DNA of 64,000 nt from CAZTAK01 sp964611585 (GTDB taxonomy: Bacteria > Pseudomonadota > Alphaproteobacteria > SHVP01). Shown piece after piece: positions 52,611 through 62,842 of the stretch. The notes beneath the pieces are model-generated. The model was not told the DNA's origin. It saw nothing but the letters and a program-made list of their open reading frames with translations, and did no database searches. The stretch covers positions 11,265 to 75,264 of the forward strand of contig CAZTAK010000001.1 of assembly GCA_964611585.1 (NCBI GenBank), read 5' to 3'. The position numbers and the translations under genes are program-made. How positions within the stretch are numbered: position 1 is the first letter of the stretch; the number at the start of each line of letters is the position of its first letter.

Positions 52611-53657
52611 CTAGCGGTGGATTAGCGCGAGCGTCCTGTCTTCCAGCCCGACCGCGATTGCGGGCCACCGTGAATCGCCCGGAAGGGGCACCAGCGCCGT
52701 CTGCACGCGGGCCGGCAACGGCAACCTGGCGATCTCGGCGAAGACGCCGCCGGCAAAGGTGACGATCCGGATCGCGCGGCGCCGGGCGTCCGGCACCATC
52801 ATATCGGGCACGCCGTCGCCGTTGGCATCGACAATGGCCGAAAGCCCCAGTTCGCGAGAGCCGATGGCGTGATTCGAGAAGCCTGGCGCTGCGCCCATTT
52901 CGACCAGAACTGCGCCACGCAGCGCGTAGATTTTGAGAACCCCGCCGATGTGCAGCGTGATGACCGCGGCCGCCTCGGGCGCCCCGTCGCCGTCGAAATC
53001 GGCGACGCCGACCGGGTTGAGCCAACGGCTCGGCCGCCCGATGGGCGGCGCCTCGGCGATCCGGACCAGCGCCCCGCCGCGGACCCCATAGACGCTCAAC
53101 GCCGCTCCGGCCGAGAGATAGGACCGAACGATCATGATCTCGTCTTCGCCGTCGCCCGTAAGGTCGGCAAGCCGCGCGAGCCGGTCCTCGAAGACGGATT
53201 CGGTATCGAGGACCGCTTCAAGCGTGCCGCCGCTGGCCGTGGTGACGCGCACGCCCGAGCCTTCGATGGCGTCGCCGAGGACGCCATGGCCATAGCGCCC
53301 CGTCGGCCCAATCAGCCACGCCTCGCGAATGACGCCCTCGCCATGAGAGACCACCGCATCCGGCAGGCTATCCGGGCGCGGCTCGGGGGCCGGCCGGGCA
53401 AACCCCGGCACCAGGCCGAACCGGACATTGCCGTTCGAAATCGACACACCGAGAAAGTGCCCGGCGCCGGTTTCCAGAACCAGACGCCGCCCCAACTCTG
53501 TTGCGGCGATGAACAGGCTGGTGGTTTCGTCGCCGGCAGCGAAAGTGTCGACTCGCCAGACCGGTTCCGATTGCGCCGGCGCGCCCGCAACGGCAAGGAG
53601 GCCCGCAGCCGCCAACGCGGCCGGGCGCCGAAACAGGACAGAACGCAGTCGAACCAT
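52611..53657 (-). CDS. Exported FG-GAP/VCBS-like beta-propeller protein
   Basis: A 348-residue protein with a signal peptide (RPAALAAAGLLAVAGAPAQSE). It has several Asp-rich FG-GAP-type turns: ARLADLTGDGEDEIMIV, VGVADFDGDGAPEAAAV, SAIVDANGDGVPDMMVPD, each DxxGDGxxD/E, that bind Ca2+ in integrin-like beta-propellers. A periplasmic or surface location is likely; the ligand is unknown. Start ATG 53657 fits the signal peptide; longer starts exist upstream. The region 53658-53923 upstream has no supported gene. Confidence 0.8.
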   Translation of the reverse strand: MVRLRSVLFRRPAALAAAGLLAVAGAPAQSEPVWRVDTFAAGDETTSLFIAATELGRRLVLETGAGHFLGVSISNGNVRFGLVPGFARPAPEPRPDSLPDAVVSHGEGVIREAWLIGPTGRYGHGVLGDAIEGSGVRVTTASGGTLEAVLDTESVFEDRLARLADLTGDGEDEIMIVRSYLSAGAALSVYGVRGGALVRIAEAPPIGRPSRWLNPVGVADFDGDGAPEAAAVITLHIGGVLKIYALRGAVLVEMGAAPGFSNHAIGSRELGLSAIVDANGDGVPDMMVPDARRRAIRIVTFAGGVFAEIARLPLPARVQTALVPLPGDSRWPAIAVGLEDRTLALIHR

Positions 53658-53923
53658 GAACAACTCGGCGAAGGGAATCCGGGGCACGGGTTGCTGGCGC
53701 CGGGCCCGAGGAAAAGTGCGATTGGGAAGTGCGATTAGAAGGACCGTGGCGCCCGCCCGCAACCGCCTTGGCGACACGATTGCGTGGGCCCGGCAATCAC
53801 CGGGAGGGGAGTTAAAGGGGTGTGGAGTAGCGTCGAGGAACGCACCTCACGCTGCGGGTTTGCAGTGCGGCCAGTGCGGGCGCGCAGGCATTGTCGCCCG
53901 CATTGCCCCGGCGAGCCCGGATC

Positions 53924-54865
53924 TTATCCGCCGTCCGGCGGAATCGCGCCGGTGCGTTCGACGATCAGGCCATAATGCTCGGGCCGGCGGTGTTTATCGA
54001 AGGCGAACCAGGTCTCCTTATAGGAACGGCACAGATCGAGGTCGCATTTGGCGACGATCAGCTCGTCGTCCATGGTCGAGGTCATGGCGGTGATTTCGCC
54101 CGACGGCGCGATAATCGAACTCTGCCCCAACAGGTCGCAGCCTTCCTCGCGCCCCGCCTTGGCCACGCCTACCATCCAGGTCGCGTTCTGGTACGCGCCC
54201 GCCTGCATCGAGAGATGGTTGTGAAACGACGTCAGGTGGTCGTGTTGCGGCGCGGGCGGATTGTGGACCGGCGAATTGTAGCCGCACATCACCAGTTCCA
54301 CGTCCTGCAGGCCCATGACGCGGTAGGTTTCGGGCCAGCGGCGGTCGTTGCAGATGCACATACCCATGTTGCCGTCCATGGTGCGCCACACCGGAAAGCC
54401 GAGGTCGCCGACCTCGAAATAGCGTTTTTCAAGATGCTGGAAAGGACGGTAGTTTTCGTATTCGGCGTGACCCGGCAGATGGACCTTGCGGTATTTTCCG
54501 GCCAGATTGCCCGCCTTGTCGATAAGGATCGACGTATTGAAGTGCCGCGTGCGGCCGTTTTCTTCGACCAGTTCCGCGTAGCCGAGATAGAACCCGATGC
54601 CGAGGCGCCTGGCCTCGTCGAACAGCGGTTGCGTCGCCGGGTTCGGCATCTCGCGCTCGAAATAGGCGTCAATCTCTGCCTGGTTCTCCATAAACCAGCG
54701 CGGGAAGAAACTGGTCAGCGTGAGTTCGGGAAAGACGACGATGTCGCACTTCATCGACGCCGCCTCGCGCAAAAGCTCCAGCAGACGCGCGACCACCGTC
54801 TGCCGCGATTCCGCGCGCGCGATGGGGCCCATTTGCGCGGCGCCGAGGGTGAGGATACGGGTCAT
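53924..54865 (-). CDS. N-carbamoyl-D-amino-acid amidohydrolase-like nitrilase-superfamily enzyme
   Basis: A 313-residue protein very like Agrobacterium D-carbamoylase: VFPELTLTSFFPRW (catalytic Glu about 47), GKYRKVHLPGHAEYENYRPFQHLEKRYF (catalytic Lys in KYRKVHLPG) and GMCICNDRRWPETYR (catalytic Cys about 172), with NPPAPQHDHLTSFHNHLSMQAGAYQNATW. It should hydrolyse N-carbamoyl-D-amino acids to D-amino acid, CO2 and ammonia. ATG 54865 overlaps the stop of the L-carbamoylase-type gene (ATGA), so both are expressed together. Confidence 0.88.
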   Translation of the reverse strand: MTRILTLGAAQMGPIARAESRQTVVARLLELLREAASMKCDIVVFPELTLTSFFPRWFMENQAEIDAYFEREMPNPATQPLFDEARRLGIGFYLGYAELVEENGRTRHFNTSILIDKAGNLAGKYRKVHLPGHAEYENYRPFQHLEKRYFEVGDLGFPVWRTMDGNMGMCICNDRRWPETYRVMGLQDVELVMCGYNSPVHNPPAPQHDHLTSFHNHLSMQAGAYQNATWMVGVAKAGREEGCDLLGQSSIIAPSGEITAMTSTMDDELIVAKCDLDLCRSYKETWFAFDKHRRPEHYGLIVERTGAIPPDGG

Positions 54866-56124
54866 GACGACTCCTCGTTCGCAAGGGCAACCAGTGCTTC
54901 GGCGAGAACCCGGGCGCCGGCGGCAAGGTCCTCGGGTGTCGCGCTTTCGGCCTCGTTGTGGCTGAGACCACGGGCACACGGGACGAAGATCATCCCCGAC
55001 GGCGCAATGTCGTTCATGTATTTGGCATCGTGCAGCGCGCCCGAGATCATATCCATGTTGGGCAGCGCGAGCTCGGTGGCGGCTGCGCGGACGCGCGCGA
55101 CGACGCTGGTATCGAAGGTGGTCGGCGGCACCGAATAGGTCTCTTTCACCGTCAACGGCAGGCCGCCCGCATGGCGCTCGCAAATGCCTTTGATGGCATC
55201 CCCCTTCCCGGTCAGCACGGCGAGATCCGGATGCCGGAAATCGACCGTAAAGAAGGCGCGCGCCGGCACCGTGTTGGGTGAATTGGGCGATACCTCGAGG
55301 CGCCCGATGGTGAACCGCAGCACGTCGGTTTCGTCAGCCATCAGGTCGTGCATTTCGCTAATCATCGCCAGTGCAGCCTTCAGCGCATCCTTGCGCGCCG
55401 CGTTCGGCGTGGTGCCGGCGTGCGCCTCCTCGCCCAGAACCTCGACCGCAAACCAGCGGCAACCTTGAATGCCGGTGACGACGCCGACGGTCTTGTCTTC
55501 GTTTTCGAGACGCGGGCCCTGTTCAATGTGGGCCTCGATGTATGCCGCGACGGGGCTCCCGAAGGCGCGCGGCGTGGCGCCGGGCGTCGCCGCCAGCGAT
55601 TGCGGCAGGGCGTCGCCGACCCGCACCCCGTCCCGGTCGCGTACGTCCAGCATTTCGGCAAAGTCCATATTGCCCGCATACACGCCCGAGCCCATGGTCG
55701 CCGGCTGGAAACGCCCGCCTTCCTCGTTCATCCAGGCGACAAATTCGAGTGGCCGTCTGGTTTTTAGGCCGATGTCCTCGCACGCCTCAAGGACTTCAAG
55801 TCCCGCCATCACGCCGTAGGCGCCGTCGAACTTGCCGCCAGTCGGTTGGCTGTCGATGTGGCTGCCGGTGACGACCGGCGCCGCGTTCGGGTCTTCGCCC
55901 GCGCGGCGGAAAAAGAGATTGCCGATTTCGTCGATGTGGGTCGTAAAGCCACGCGCCTCGGCCCAGCCGCGGATCAACGCCCGCGCCTCGGCATCCTCGG
56001 GCGTCAGTGCCTCGCGGTTGACCCCGCCCTTTTTGGTGGCACCGATGGTGGCCAGGTCCATCAGGCGCTGCCACAGGCGGTCCTGCTGGACCGCCAGCGA
56101 AATCGGGCGATTGGATGGGGACAT
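54862..56124 (-). CDS. Zn-dependent N-carbamoyl-L-amino-acid hydrolase/allantoate amidohydrolase family
   Basis: A 420-residue M20-family amidase. Metal and substrate motifs: VVTGSHIDSQPTGGKFDGAYGVMAGLE (His and Asp), MNEEGGRFQPATMGSGVY (Glu pair), AHIEQGPRLE (His), GEEAHAGTTPN and the late LSHNEAES (His). Members hydrolyse N-carbamoyl-L-amino acids, ureidopropionate or allantoate. The D-carbamoylase-type gene follows in the same operon and HyuA/HyuB genes lie divergently, so the carbamoyl-amino acid product of hydantoin opening is the probable substrate. ATG 56124. Confidence 0.88.
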   Translation of the reverse strand: MSPSNRPISLAVQQDRLWQRLMDLATIGATKKGGVNREALTPEDAEARALIRGWAEARGFTTHIDEIGNLFFRRAGEDPNAAPVVTGSHIDSQPTGGKFDGAYGVMAGLEVLEACEDIGLKTRRPLEFVAWMNEEGGRFQPATMGSGVYAGNMDFAEMLDVRDRDGVRVGDALPQSLAATPGATPRAFGSPVAAYIEAHIEQGPRLENEDKTVGVVTGIQGCRWFAVEVLGEEAHAGTTPNAARKDALKAALAMISEMHDLMADETDVLRFTIGRLEVSPNSPNTVPARAFFTVDFRHPDLAVLTGKGDAIKGICERHAGGLPLTVKETYSVPPTTFDTSVVARVRAAATELALPNMDMISGALHDAKYMNDIAPSGMIFVPCARGLSHNEAESATPEDLAAGARVLAEALVALANEESS

Positions 56125-56209
56125 AAACGGACGACCTTTCGTGGACTTGGTGCCGCGCGGCACAGAAAACCGCCGCACCCCGGCAGAGCAGACAAGCTCC
56201 ACCCGTTTC

Positions 56210-56261
56210 TGGACGCGGTAAGAGTGGGTCCCTATTATTCCGCCCCAAGGCGTGTTGTCCA
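56210..56261. promoter_or_regulatory. Interlocked divergent promoters sharing one -10
   Basis: Plus strand: TGGACG (56210-56215), 17 bases, TATTAT (56233-56238), toward hyuA. Minus strand: TGGACA (56261-56256), 17 bases, ATAATA on the same bases 56238-56233, toward the L-carbamoylase gene. The two would compete for polymerase. Both start codons lie about 100-140 bases away. Confidence 0.42.
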
Positions 56262-56377
56262 CCGCCAAACCCGGAAGCCGGAGCCGCATCGGCGCTCGTC
56301 CTTCCGGGCTGCCGTTTCCGGGCGCTACCGGAACACAGGCCCGGGTCGGGGCCGCGCCGCCAGGGAGGAATCAGTCG

Positions 56378-58456
56378 ATGCAATTGGTTGGTGTCGATGT
56401 CGGGGGCACGTTTACCGACATCGTCTATACGGATACGGACGATAACCGGACCATCATCCACAAGGTCCCGACGACACCCGAGGACCCGTCGAAGAGCGTC
56501 ATGCAGGGGCTTTACGAATTGTGCGAGCGCAATGGGATCGACCGCAACGGGGTCGATCATGTGCTACATGGCACCACCATTGCCACCAATGCCGTGCTCG
56601 AAAATGACGGCGCGCATACCGGCATGATCACCACCAAGGGCTACCGCGATATTCTGCACATCGGCCGGCATCAGCGCCCACAGCACTATTCGATCATGCA
56701 GGAAATCCCCTGGCAGAACCGGCCTCTGATCCGGCGCCGCCACCGCAAGACCGTGACCGAACGTATTGCGGCGCGGGGCGACGTGCTGGCGCCGCTGAAC
56801 GAAGACGAAGTGCGTATCGCCGCCCGCGCGCTGAAGGACGAAGGCGTCGAGTCGATTGCGGTGTGTTTCCTGTTTTCCTATATCGACCCCGGCCACGAAG
56901 AGCGCGCCGCCGAGATCGTGCGCGAGGTGTACCCCGAAGCCTTCGTCACGACCTCGTCCTCGGTGACGCCCCAGTTCCGCGAGTTCGAGCGCTTTACCAC
57001 CGCGGCGATGAACGCCTTTGTCGGCCCCAAGGTACGGACCTACGTCTCGAAACTCGCGAACAGCATCCGCGACGGCGGGATGAAGGCCGATCTGCATATC
57101 ATGGGCTCGAACGGCGGGATCGCAACGGCGGGCCTTGTCGCCGAACGCCCGGTGCTGACGCTGCTGTCGGGACCGGCGGCGGGCGTCCTTGGCGGGGCGT
57201 GGTGCGGCGAGGTCGCGACACGCGAAAAACTCATCACCTTCGATGTCGGTGGAACTTCGGCCGACATCGGTATCGTCACCGAAGGGCGGTTCGGCGAAGC
57301 GACCGCGCGCGATACCTGGATCGCAGGATTTCCGTTGATGGTGCCGATGATCGACGTTCATTCGATCGGCGCCGGCGGCGGCTCGATCGCGTGGCGCGAT
57401 TCGGGCGGCACCTTCCGGGTCGGCCCGCGCAGCGCCGGATCGCAACCGGGCCCCGCCGCCTACGGGCGCGGCGGCAAGTTGCCGACGGTAACCGACGCCA
57501 ACGTGGTTCTGGGACGGCTCAGCGCCGACAATTTTCTGGGCGGCGAAATGGACCTCGATGTCGAGGCGGCGACGCGGGTGATTTCCGCCTTCGCGAAGGA
57601 ACTCGATCTCGGACTGCATGACTGCGCCGAAGGAATATTGACAATCCTCAACGCCAATATGGCGAACGCGATCCGCTCGCGTACCGTTCAGAAGGGTATT
57701 GACCCGCGCGACTATGCGCTGGTCGCCTTCGGCGGCGCGGGGCCCTTGCATGGGGTGGCGGTGGCGGCGGAAATGGGAATCCAGGAAGTTTTGATTCCGC
57801 CTTACCCGGGTATCACCTCCGCGGTCGGCCTGTTGACGACCGATCACAAGTACGATGCGATTCGTACCGAATTCCAAGTCCAGGGCGAAGTCGATACCGC
57901 CCGCCTCATGCGCGACTTTGAGGCGATGGAATCGGGGCTCGCCAACCAGTTCCGCGAAGAGGGCCTCGATGCCGATCAGGTAAGCTTCCTCCGTTCGGGC
58001 GATTTGCGCTATCTCGGCCAGGGCTATGAGCTCCGGATCGACCTTTCCGAAGGCGACCTCGACGCGGCCGCCCTAAAGGCCCTGTGGGCACAGTTTCATG
58101 GCTCCCATCTCAAGGACTACGGCCACAACTACCCCGATACGGAAATCGAAATCGTCAATATCCGCGTTTCGGGCGTCGGCACCATGCCCAAGATCGGAAC
58201 CCCCTCGCTCGATGGTGCGAAACGGTCATTCGAGGCGGCGCTGGTCAAGCGCGATGCCTGCCACTTCCGCGTGGACGGCGTGCTCGACAGTTTCGAGACC
58301 GCGTTCTACCAGCGCGAGACCCTGCCGCTGGAACAGGACATCGCCGGCCCCGCCATCATTTTGCAAAAAGACACCACCACCGTAGTGCCGCCTGGCGCCA
58401 CCGCCCGCGCCGATACCGGCGGCAACCTGTTCATTCGCCTGGGAGGAACACCATGA
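56378..58456 (+). CDS. hyuA: Hydantoinase/oxoprolinase subunit A (HyuA family)
   Basis: A 692-residue protein: N-terminal [15 protein letters not shown] (ATP-binding of the actin-like fold), [13 protein letters not shown], then the core [52 protein letters not shown] and [12 protein letters not shown]. It forms the A subunit of ATP-dependent hydantoinases, acetone carboxylase-like or oxoprolinase-type enzymes; the neighbouring carbamoylases favour a hydantoin or related cyclic ureide. ATG 56378 follows AGGGAGGAATCAGTCG. Confidence 0.87.
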   Translation: MQLVGVDVGGTFTDIVYTDTDDNRTIIHKVPTTPEDPSKSVMQGLYELCERNGIDRNGVDHVLHGTTIATNAVLENDGAHTGMITTKGYRDILHIGRHQRPQHYSIMQEIPWQNRPLIRRRHRKTVTERIAARGDVLAPLNEDEVRIAARALKDEGVESIAVCFLFSYIDPGHEERAAEIVREVYPEAFVTTSSSVTPQFREFERFTTAAMNAFVGPKVRTYVSKLANSIRDGGMKADLHIMGSNGGIATAGLVAERPVLTLLSGPAAGVLGGAWCGEVATREKLITFDVGGTSADIGIVTEGRFGEATARDTWIAGFPLMVPMIDVHSIGAGGGSIAWRDSGGTFRVGPRSAGSQPGPAAYGRGGKLPTVTDANVVLGRLSADNFLGGEMDLDVEAATRVISAFAKELDLGLHDCAEGILTILNANMANAIRSRTVQKGIDPRDYALVAFGGAGPLHGVAVAAEMGIQEVLIPPYPGITSAVGLLTTDHKYDAIRTEFQVQGEVDTARLMRDFEAMESGLANQFREEGLDADQVSFLRSGDLRYLGQGYELRIDLSEGDLDAAALKALWAQFHGSHLKDYGHNYPDTEIEIVNIRVSGVGTMPKIGTPSLDGAKRSFEAALVKRDACHFRVDGVLDSFETAFYQRETLPLEQDIAGPAIILQKDTTTVVPPGATARADTGGNLFIRLGGTP

Positions 58457-60255
58457 CCGGCCCAAGCCCCGTCGCCGGGCGCGGCGACAACGGCCCTGCC
58501 GTCGATCCGATCACGGCGTCGGTAATTCAGGGCGCGCTTGAAAGCATCGCCATCGAGATGGGCTACAAGCTGATGCGTATGGCGTATTCGTCGATCATCC
58601 GGGAATCGGAAGACTTCGGCGCCGCGCTCGTCGATACCAAGTGCCGCCAGTTGTGCGAAAGCAAGCAGTCGACGCCGCTGCAATCGGGTCCGATCCCGGG
58701 TTACATCAAGGGCATTCTGAAAACCCTGAAGGCGCGCGGCGAAGCGATCGAGCCCGGCGACGTCATCATGCACAATGACCCCTACGGTGGTTCGTCCCAC
58801 GGCCCGGACGTGCTGTTCGCAGTGCCGGTGTTTCACGACGGTTCCCTGATCGGATTTGCGGCCACGACCGCGCATCATCTGGATATCGGCGCGCTGTCAC
58901 CCGGCAGTTGCGGCATCGTCGATGCGATGGACGTCTATGCCGAGGGCCTGCAGTTCAAGGCGATCAAGGTGTACGACCAGGGCGTCAAGAACGACATGGT
59001 GTGGCACATGTTGCGCGACAATATCCGCGCCTCGCACCTGGTGGTAGACGACATGGAAGCGCAGATCGCCGCCGCTCGAATCGGTGGCGAGCGGTTCCTG
59101 GAACTTGCGAACCGATATGGCATCGACACCGTCAACGCCGCCGCCGAGGCATTGATGGATGCATCCGAGCGCATGATGCGCGACGCCATCGCCAAGATTC
59201 CGGACGGAACCTATTCGGCCACCGGCCATATCGACGGTTACGAACTGAGTGACAATCCGAAAGAAAAGGAACTTCCCATCGTCGTCACCGTCACCGTCGA
59301 GGGCAATGATATGACCGTCGACCTGACCGGCACGGCGGATCAGATCGACCTGCCGATCAACATGCCGCTCGAGGGCACGGTCGATGTCGCGATCTGGCTG
59401 ACGGTGCGCTCGATCCTGGTGGATACTGCCGTCTACGGCCATGTTCCGCAAAATTCAGGACTTACCCGGCCGATCAAGATCATCGTGCCGCCGGCGACGC
59501 TGGCCAACCCGGAATTTCCGGCGCCGGTCATCGCGCGTTTCTCGCCCGGCGTCATCATTGCCGACACCCTGATGCGGGCGTTGGCGCAAGCCGTGCCGCG
59601 ACAAGTCTCGGCGGGGGTCGGAAATCTCAAGGTGATCGCGTTCTCGGGCCTCGAAAAGGGGCGCCACTGGGTCCACATGGAAATCTTCGAGGGCGCCTAC
59701 GGCGGGCGCCATGGCATGGACGGGATGGATGCGGTCGATACGCTCTATGCCAACACTCGCAACAACCCGATCGAAGACATTGAGACCCACCTGCCGCTGC
59801 GGGTGGATCGCTATGAACTGCGCGAGAACATGGTGCCGGCCGGCGAATGGCGGGGCGGCATTGGTGCGATCCGCGAGTTTTCGTTCAAGGCCGACGGCGG
59901 CTATTCGGTCGAGGGCGAAGGCCACATGTTCAGGCCTTGGGGCTTTTCAGGCGGCGCCGAAGGCGATCCGGCTGAACTTCAGTTCCGCACCGCGGCCGGG
60001 GTGGCGTCGGATCTGCCCTCGAAGCTCCCCTACCAGCCGGCTACCACCGGCGATACCTTCCTCGCGGTCGGGCCCTGCGGTGGCGGCTACGGCGACCCGC
60101 TGGCGCGCGACCCGGAGAAGGTCCGCGACGACGTGCTCGACGGGTATATCGGGACCGAGACCGCGCTTGCCGATTATGGCGTTGTCCTGACCGAGGCGCT
60201 TGAAGTCGACGCCGCCGCCACCGAAACGACCCGCAGCGAACGCCGCGCCGCGTGA
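58453..60255 (+). CDS. hyuB: Hydantoinase/oxoprolinase subunit B (HyuB family)
   Basis: A 600-residue partner of HyuA. It has [58 protein letters not shown] (the HNDPYxGGxHxPDV signature), [36 protein letters not shown] and [16 protein letters not shown] 58453 overlaps the HyuA stop by 4 bases (ATGA), with GGGAGGAACACC as ribosome site. Together they hydrolyse ATP to open a cyclic amide ring. Confidence 0.87.
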   Translation: MTGPSPVAGRGDNGPAVDPITASVIQGALESIAIEMGYKLMRMAYSSIIRESEDFGAALVDTKCRQLCESKQSTPLQSGPIPGYIKGILKTLKARGEAIEPGDVIMHNDPYGGSSHGPDVLFAVPVFHDGSLIGFAATTAHHLDIGALSPGSCGIVDAMDVYAEGLQFKAIKVYDQGVKNDMVWHMLRDNIRASHLVVDDMEAQIAAARIGGERFLELANRYGIDTVNAAAEALMDASERMMRDAIAKIPDGTYSATGHIDGYELSDNPKEKELPIVVTVTVEGNDMTVDLTGTADQIDLPINMPLEGTVDVAIWLTVRSILVDTAVYGHVPQNSGLTRPIKIIVPPATLANPEFPAPVIARFSPGVIIADTLMRALAQAVPRQVSAGVGNLKVIAFSGLEKGRHWVHMEIFEGAYGGRHGMDGMDAVDTLYANTRNNPIEDIETHLPLRVDRYELRENMVPAGEWRGGIGAIREFSFKADGGYSVEGEGHMFRPWGFSGGAEGDPAELQFRTAAGVASDLPSKLPYQPATTGDTFLAVGPCGGGYGDPLARDPEKVRDDVLDGYIGTETALADYGVVLTEALEVDAAATETTRSERRAA

Positions 60256-60400
60256 ATCATGGGCGGCCCGGCGGGGGGGGCGGGAGGCAGGGGATAATCC
60301 TGCTGCTGGAAGGTAGAATCGCCGGGCTCTTGCGTTCGGCCCATCTTGTCCTTCATGGTTCCCACACCCGGGCTCCCGGGCCGGATTGGCTTGCCGAACG

Positions 60401-62182
60401 ATGACCTTCGATCAAACCGCAATATTCGTCATTCTTGCGCTCGCCCTCGCCGGATTCATCTGGGGGCGGTGGCGCTATGACGTCGTCGCCTTTGCGGCCC
60501 TGATCGCCGCGGTTCTGGTGGGGGTGGTGCCGTCGGGCGAGGCCTTTCTCGGTTTCGGCCATCCCGCCACAATCACCGTGATCGGTGTGCTGATCATGAG
60601 CCGGGCCCTGCTGAATTCAGGCGCGGTCGATCTTCTGGCCGACCGCCTGACCCCGGGGACCCGGACCCCGGCGACGCATATCGGCACCCTGATCGGGATT
60701 GGCGCGCCGTTGTCGGCGATCATGAACAACGTCGGGGCGCTGTCGCTGCTGATGCCGGTGGCGGTGCAGTCGGCGATCAAGGCCAAGCGGTCGCCTGCGG
60801 TCATCCTGATGCCGCTGTCGTTCGGAACCATCCTCGGCGGGCTGGTAACGCTCATCGGGACGCCGCCCAACATTATCGTCGCCACCTACCGTGGCCGGGT
60901 CGCGGATGCGCCGTTCGGCATGTTCGACTTTACGCCGGCCGGTGCGGCGGTGGCGGTGGCGGGCGGGCTGTTTGTGGCATTGATCGGCTGGCGGCTGATT
61001 CCGAAATCGCGCCGCGCCGCACCGCCGCCGGGCGAACTGTTCCACATCGAGGACTACGTTGCCGAGGCCAAGGTGCCCGCCGGGTCGCCCTCAATCGGCA
61101 AATCGTTGGGCGAAATCGACGATGACGCCCGCGAGCAGGACGTCGTTGTCATCGGCCTGATTCGGGACCGCATGCGCATTTTCGCCGCCGCACGCCACCA
61201 GCACATTCAGGAAGGCGACATTGTGGTGCTCGAGGCGGCGGCCAAACGAATCGACAAGTTCGTCACCGAAAGCGGGTTGGAACTGGTCGGCACCGAAGAG
61301 GAAGCGACCGCGTTCCTGAAAGCCGAACACATGACCGTCGGCGAGGTGGTGGTTTCGCCGGGCGCCCGCATCGAAGGCCGCAACGCCCGGGACCTGCGTC
61401 TTGCGGGCCGTTATGGGGTCAACCTGCTGGCGATTTCGCGCCAGGGCCAGCCCATTACCGCCCGCCTCAATTCGGTTCGATTCCGGGCCGGCGATGTGCT
61501 CCTGTTTCAGGGCGAACCCGAGCGCCTCAATCAGGTGAACTCGGCACTGGGATTGCTGCCGCTGGCGGAGCGGTCGTTGCAGATCGGCCGCGCCCCGCAG
61601 GCGGGCCTGACGGTGGCGATCTTTGCCGCCGCCATTCTGGCCGCAACATTCGGGGTGATGTCATTGCAGATTGCCTTGGGCCTTTCGTCGATTGCGGTCG
61701 TGGTGCTGCGGATCGTTCCGCTGACGCAACTCTACGAGGCGATTGACTGGCCGGTAGTGGTTCTGCTGGGGGCGATGATGCCGATTGGCGAAGCGCTGGA
61801 AACCACCGGCGCCACCCAAATGATGGTGGGCGCGATCGGCGGCCTGTCGGAGGGGGTTTCGCCCCTGCTGATTCTCGCGCTCCTGTTGATCGTCACCATG
61901 ACGCTTTCGGATGTGATGAACAATGCGGCGACAGCCGTGGTCGCGGCGCCCATTGCCTTCGGCGTCGCGCAATTGCTGGGACTCAACCCGGACGCCTTCC
62001 TGATGGCGGTTGCGATCGGCGCGAGTTGCGCGTTCCTGACCCCGATCGGCCATCAGAACAATGCGCTGATCCTCGGCCCCGGCGGCTATCATTTCGGCGA
62101 CTACTGGCGCATGGGGCTGCCGCTGGAGGTGCTGATCGTGGTCGTCGCGGTGCCGATGATCGCCTGGGTGTTCCCGCTCTAG
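60401..62182 (+). CDS. SLC13/DASS-like transporter with two RCK-C domains
   Basis: A 593-residue membrane protein. It has about ten hydrophobic segments in two groups (residues 5-205 and 400-593), with GAPLSAIMNNVGALSLLMPVA and GTPPNIIVATYRG in the first half and MSDVMNNAATAVVAAPIA-like LSDVMNNAATAVVAAP and FLTPIGHQNNALILGPGGY in the second, the paired SNT/NNA motifs of DASS carriers. Between them lie two TrkA_C/RCK_C domains (about 215-390; VVVIGLIRDRMRIFAAARHQHIQEGDIVVLE and ITARLNSVRFRAGDVLLFQG). It carries dicarboxylate, sulfate or a similar anion with Na+. It is 145 bases downstream of hyuB. ATG 60401. Confidence 0.85.
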   Translation: MTFDQTAIFVILALALAGFIWGRWRYDVVAFAALIAAVLVGVVPSGEAFLGFGHPATITVIGVLIMSRALLNSGAVDLLADRLTPGTRTPATHIGTLIGIGAPLSAIMNNVGALSLLMPVAVQSAIKAKRSPAVILMPLSFGTILGGLVTLIGTPPNIIVATYRGRVADAPFGMFDFTPAGAAVAVAGGLFVALIGWRLIPKSRRAAPPPGELFHIEDYVAEAKVPAGSPSIGKSLGEIDDDAREQDVVVIGLIRDRMRIFAAARHQHIQEGDIVVLEAAAKRIDKFVTESGLELVGTEEEATAFLKAEHMTVGEVVVSPGARIEGRNARDLRLAGRYGVNLLAISRQGQPITARLNSVRFRAGDVLLFQGEPERLNQVNSALGLLPLAERSLQIGRAPQAGLTVAIFAAAILAATFGVMSLQIALGLSSIAVVVLRIVPLTQLYEAIDWPVVVLLGAMMPIGEALETTGATQMMVGAIGGLSEGVSPLLILALLLIVTMTLSDVMNNAATAVVAAPIAFGVAQLLGLNPDAFLMAVAIGASCAFLTPIGHQNNALILGPGGYHFGDYWRMGLPLEVLIVVVAVPMIAWVFPL

Positions 62183-62215
62183 CCAGCGTCACCGCGGCGA
62201 AGACGACGCCCCCGG

Positions 62216-62842
62216 TCACAGATCGATAGTGCGGCGCGCCAGCGCCCGGTCCCATTTCGAATCGATTGCCGGGTCGAAAAGGAATTCGGCGTCCCCCGGC
62301 AGGACGAACCAGCCGCCTTGGTCCAGTTCGCGTTCGAGTTGGCCCGGCCCCCAGCCCGAAAACCCGAACGCCAGCAGACGGTCCCGCGGCCCCTCGCCGC
62401 GAGCGATCGCTTCGAATATTTCGCGCCGCGAGGTCATGGAAACCGCCTCGCTCACCTCGACGGTCCCGTCCTGAATGTAGTCGGTCGAATGGATCACGAA
62501 CGCCGCCTCCGGCTCGACCGGTCCGCCGTAGTGAACCCGAACGATTTCCCGGTTGTCGCCGGCATCGATCCCGAGATTCCGCATCACCTCGGCGACGGGC
62601 CAGCGGCCGACCGAGCGGTTGATGACAATCCCCATCGCACCGCCCGCGTCATGGCGCACCATGTAAATTATGGTGTGAAAAAAATTGGCGTCCCGCAGTT
62701 CGGGCTCCGCCACCAGAAAACGCCCGCGCAAACTCTCGGGTGCCTCCTGCGCAGGGGCGGGCTCCGGTGCCGACAGCAGGACGGCAAGGCCAAGACCGAG
62801 AACGGCGGCGAGACGACGCCATCGGATGCGCCCAGTGATCAT
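62216..62842 (-). CDS. YqgE/AlgH family protein with N-terminal signal peptide
   Basis: A 208-residue protein. The YqgE fold is clear: GRFLVAEPELRDANFFHTIIYMVRHDAGGAMGIVINR, RVHYGGPVEPEAAFVIHS and RDRLLAFGFSGWGPGQLERELDQGGWFV. Unlike typical YqgE it is preceded by a signal-peptide-like segment (RRLAAVLGLGLAVLLSAPEPAPAQ) so it is probably exported. The role of YqgE is unknown. ATG 62842 starts it. Convergent with the transporter gene. Confidence 0.82.
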   Translation of the reverse strand: MITGRIRWRRLAAVLGLGLAVLLSAPEPAPAQEAPESLRGRFLVAEPELRDANFFHTIIYMVRHDAGGAMGIVINRSVGRWPVAEVMRNLGIDAGDNREIVRVHYGGPVEPEAAFVIHSTDYIQDGTVEVSEAVSMTSRREIFEAIARGEGPRDRLLAFGFSGWGPGQLERELDQGGWFVLPGDAEFLFDPAIDSKWDRALARRTIDL

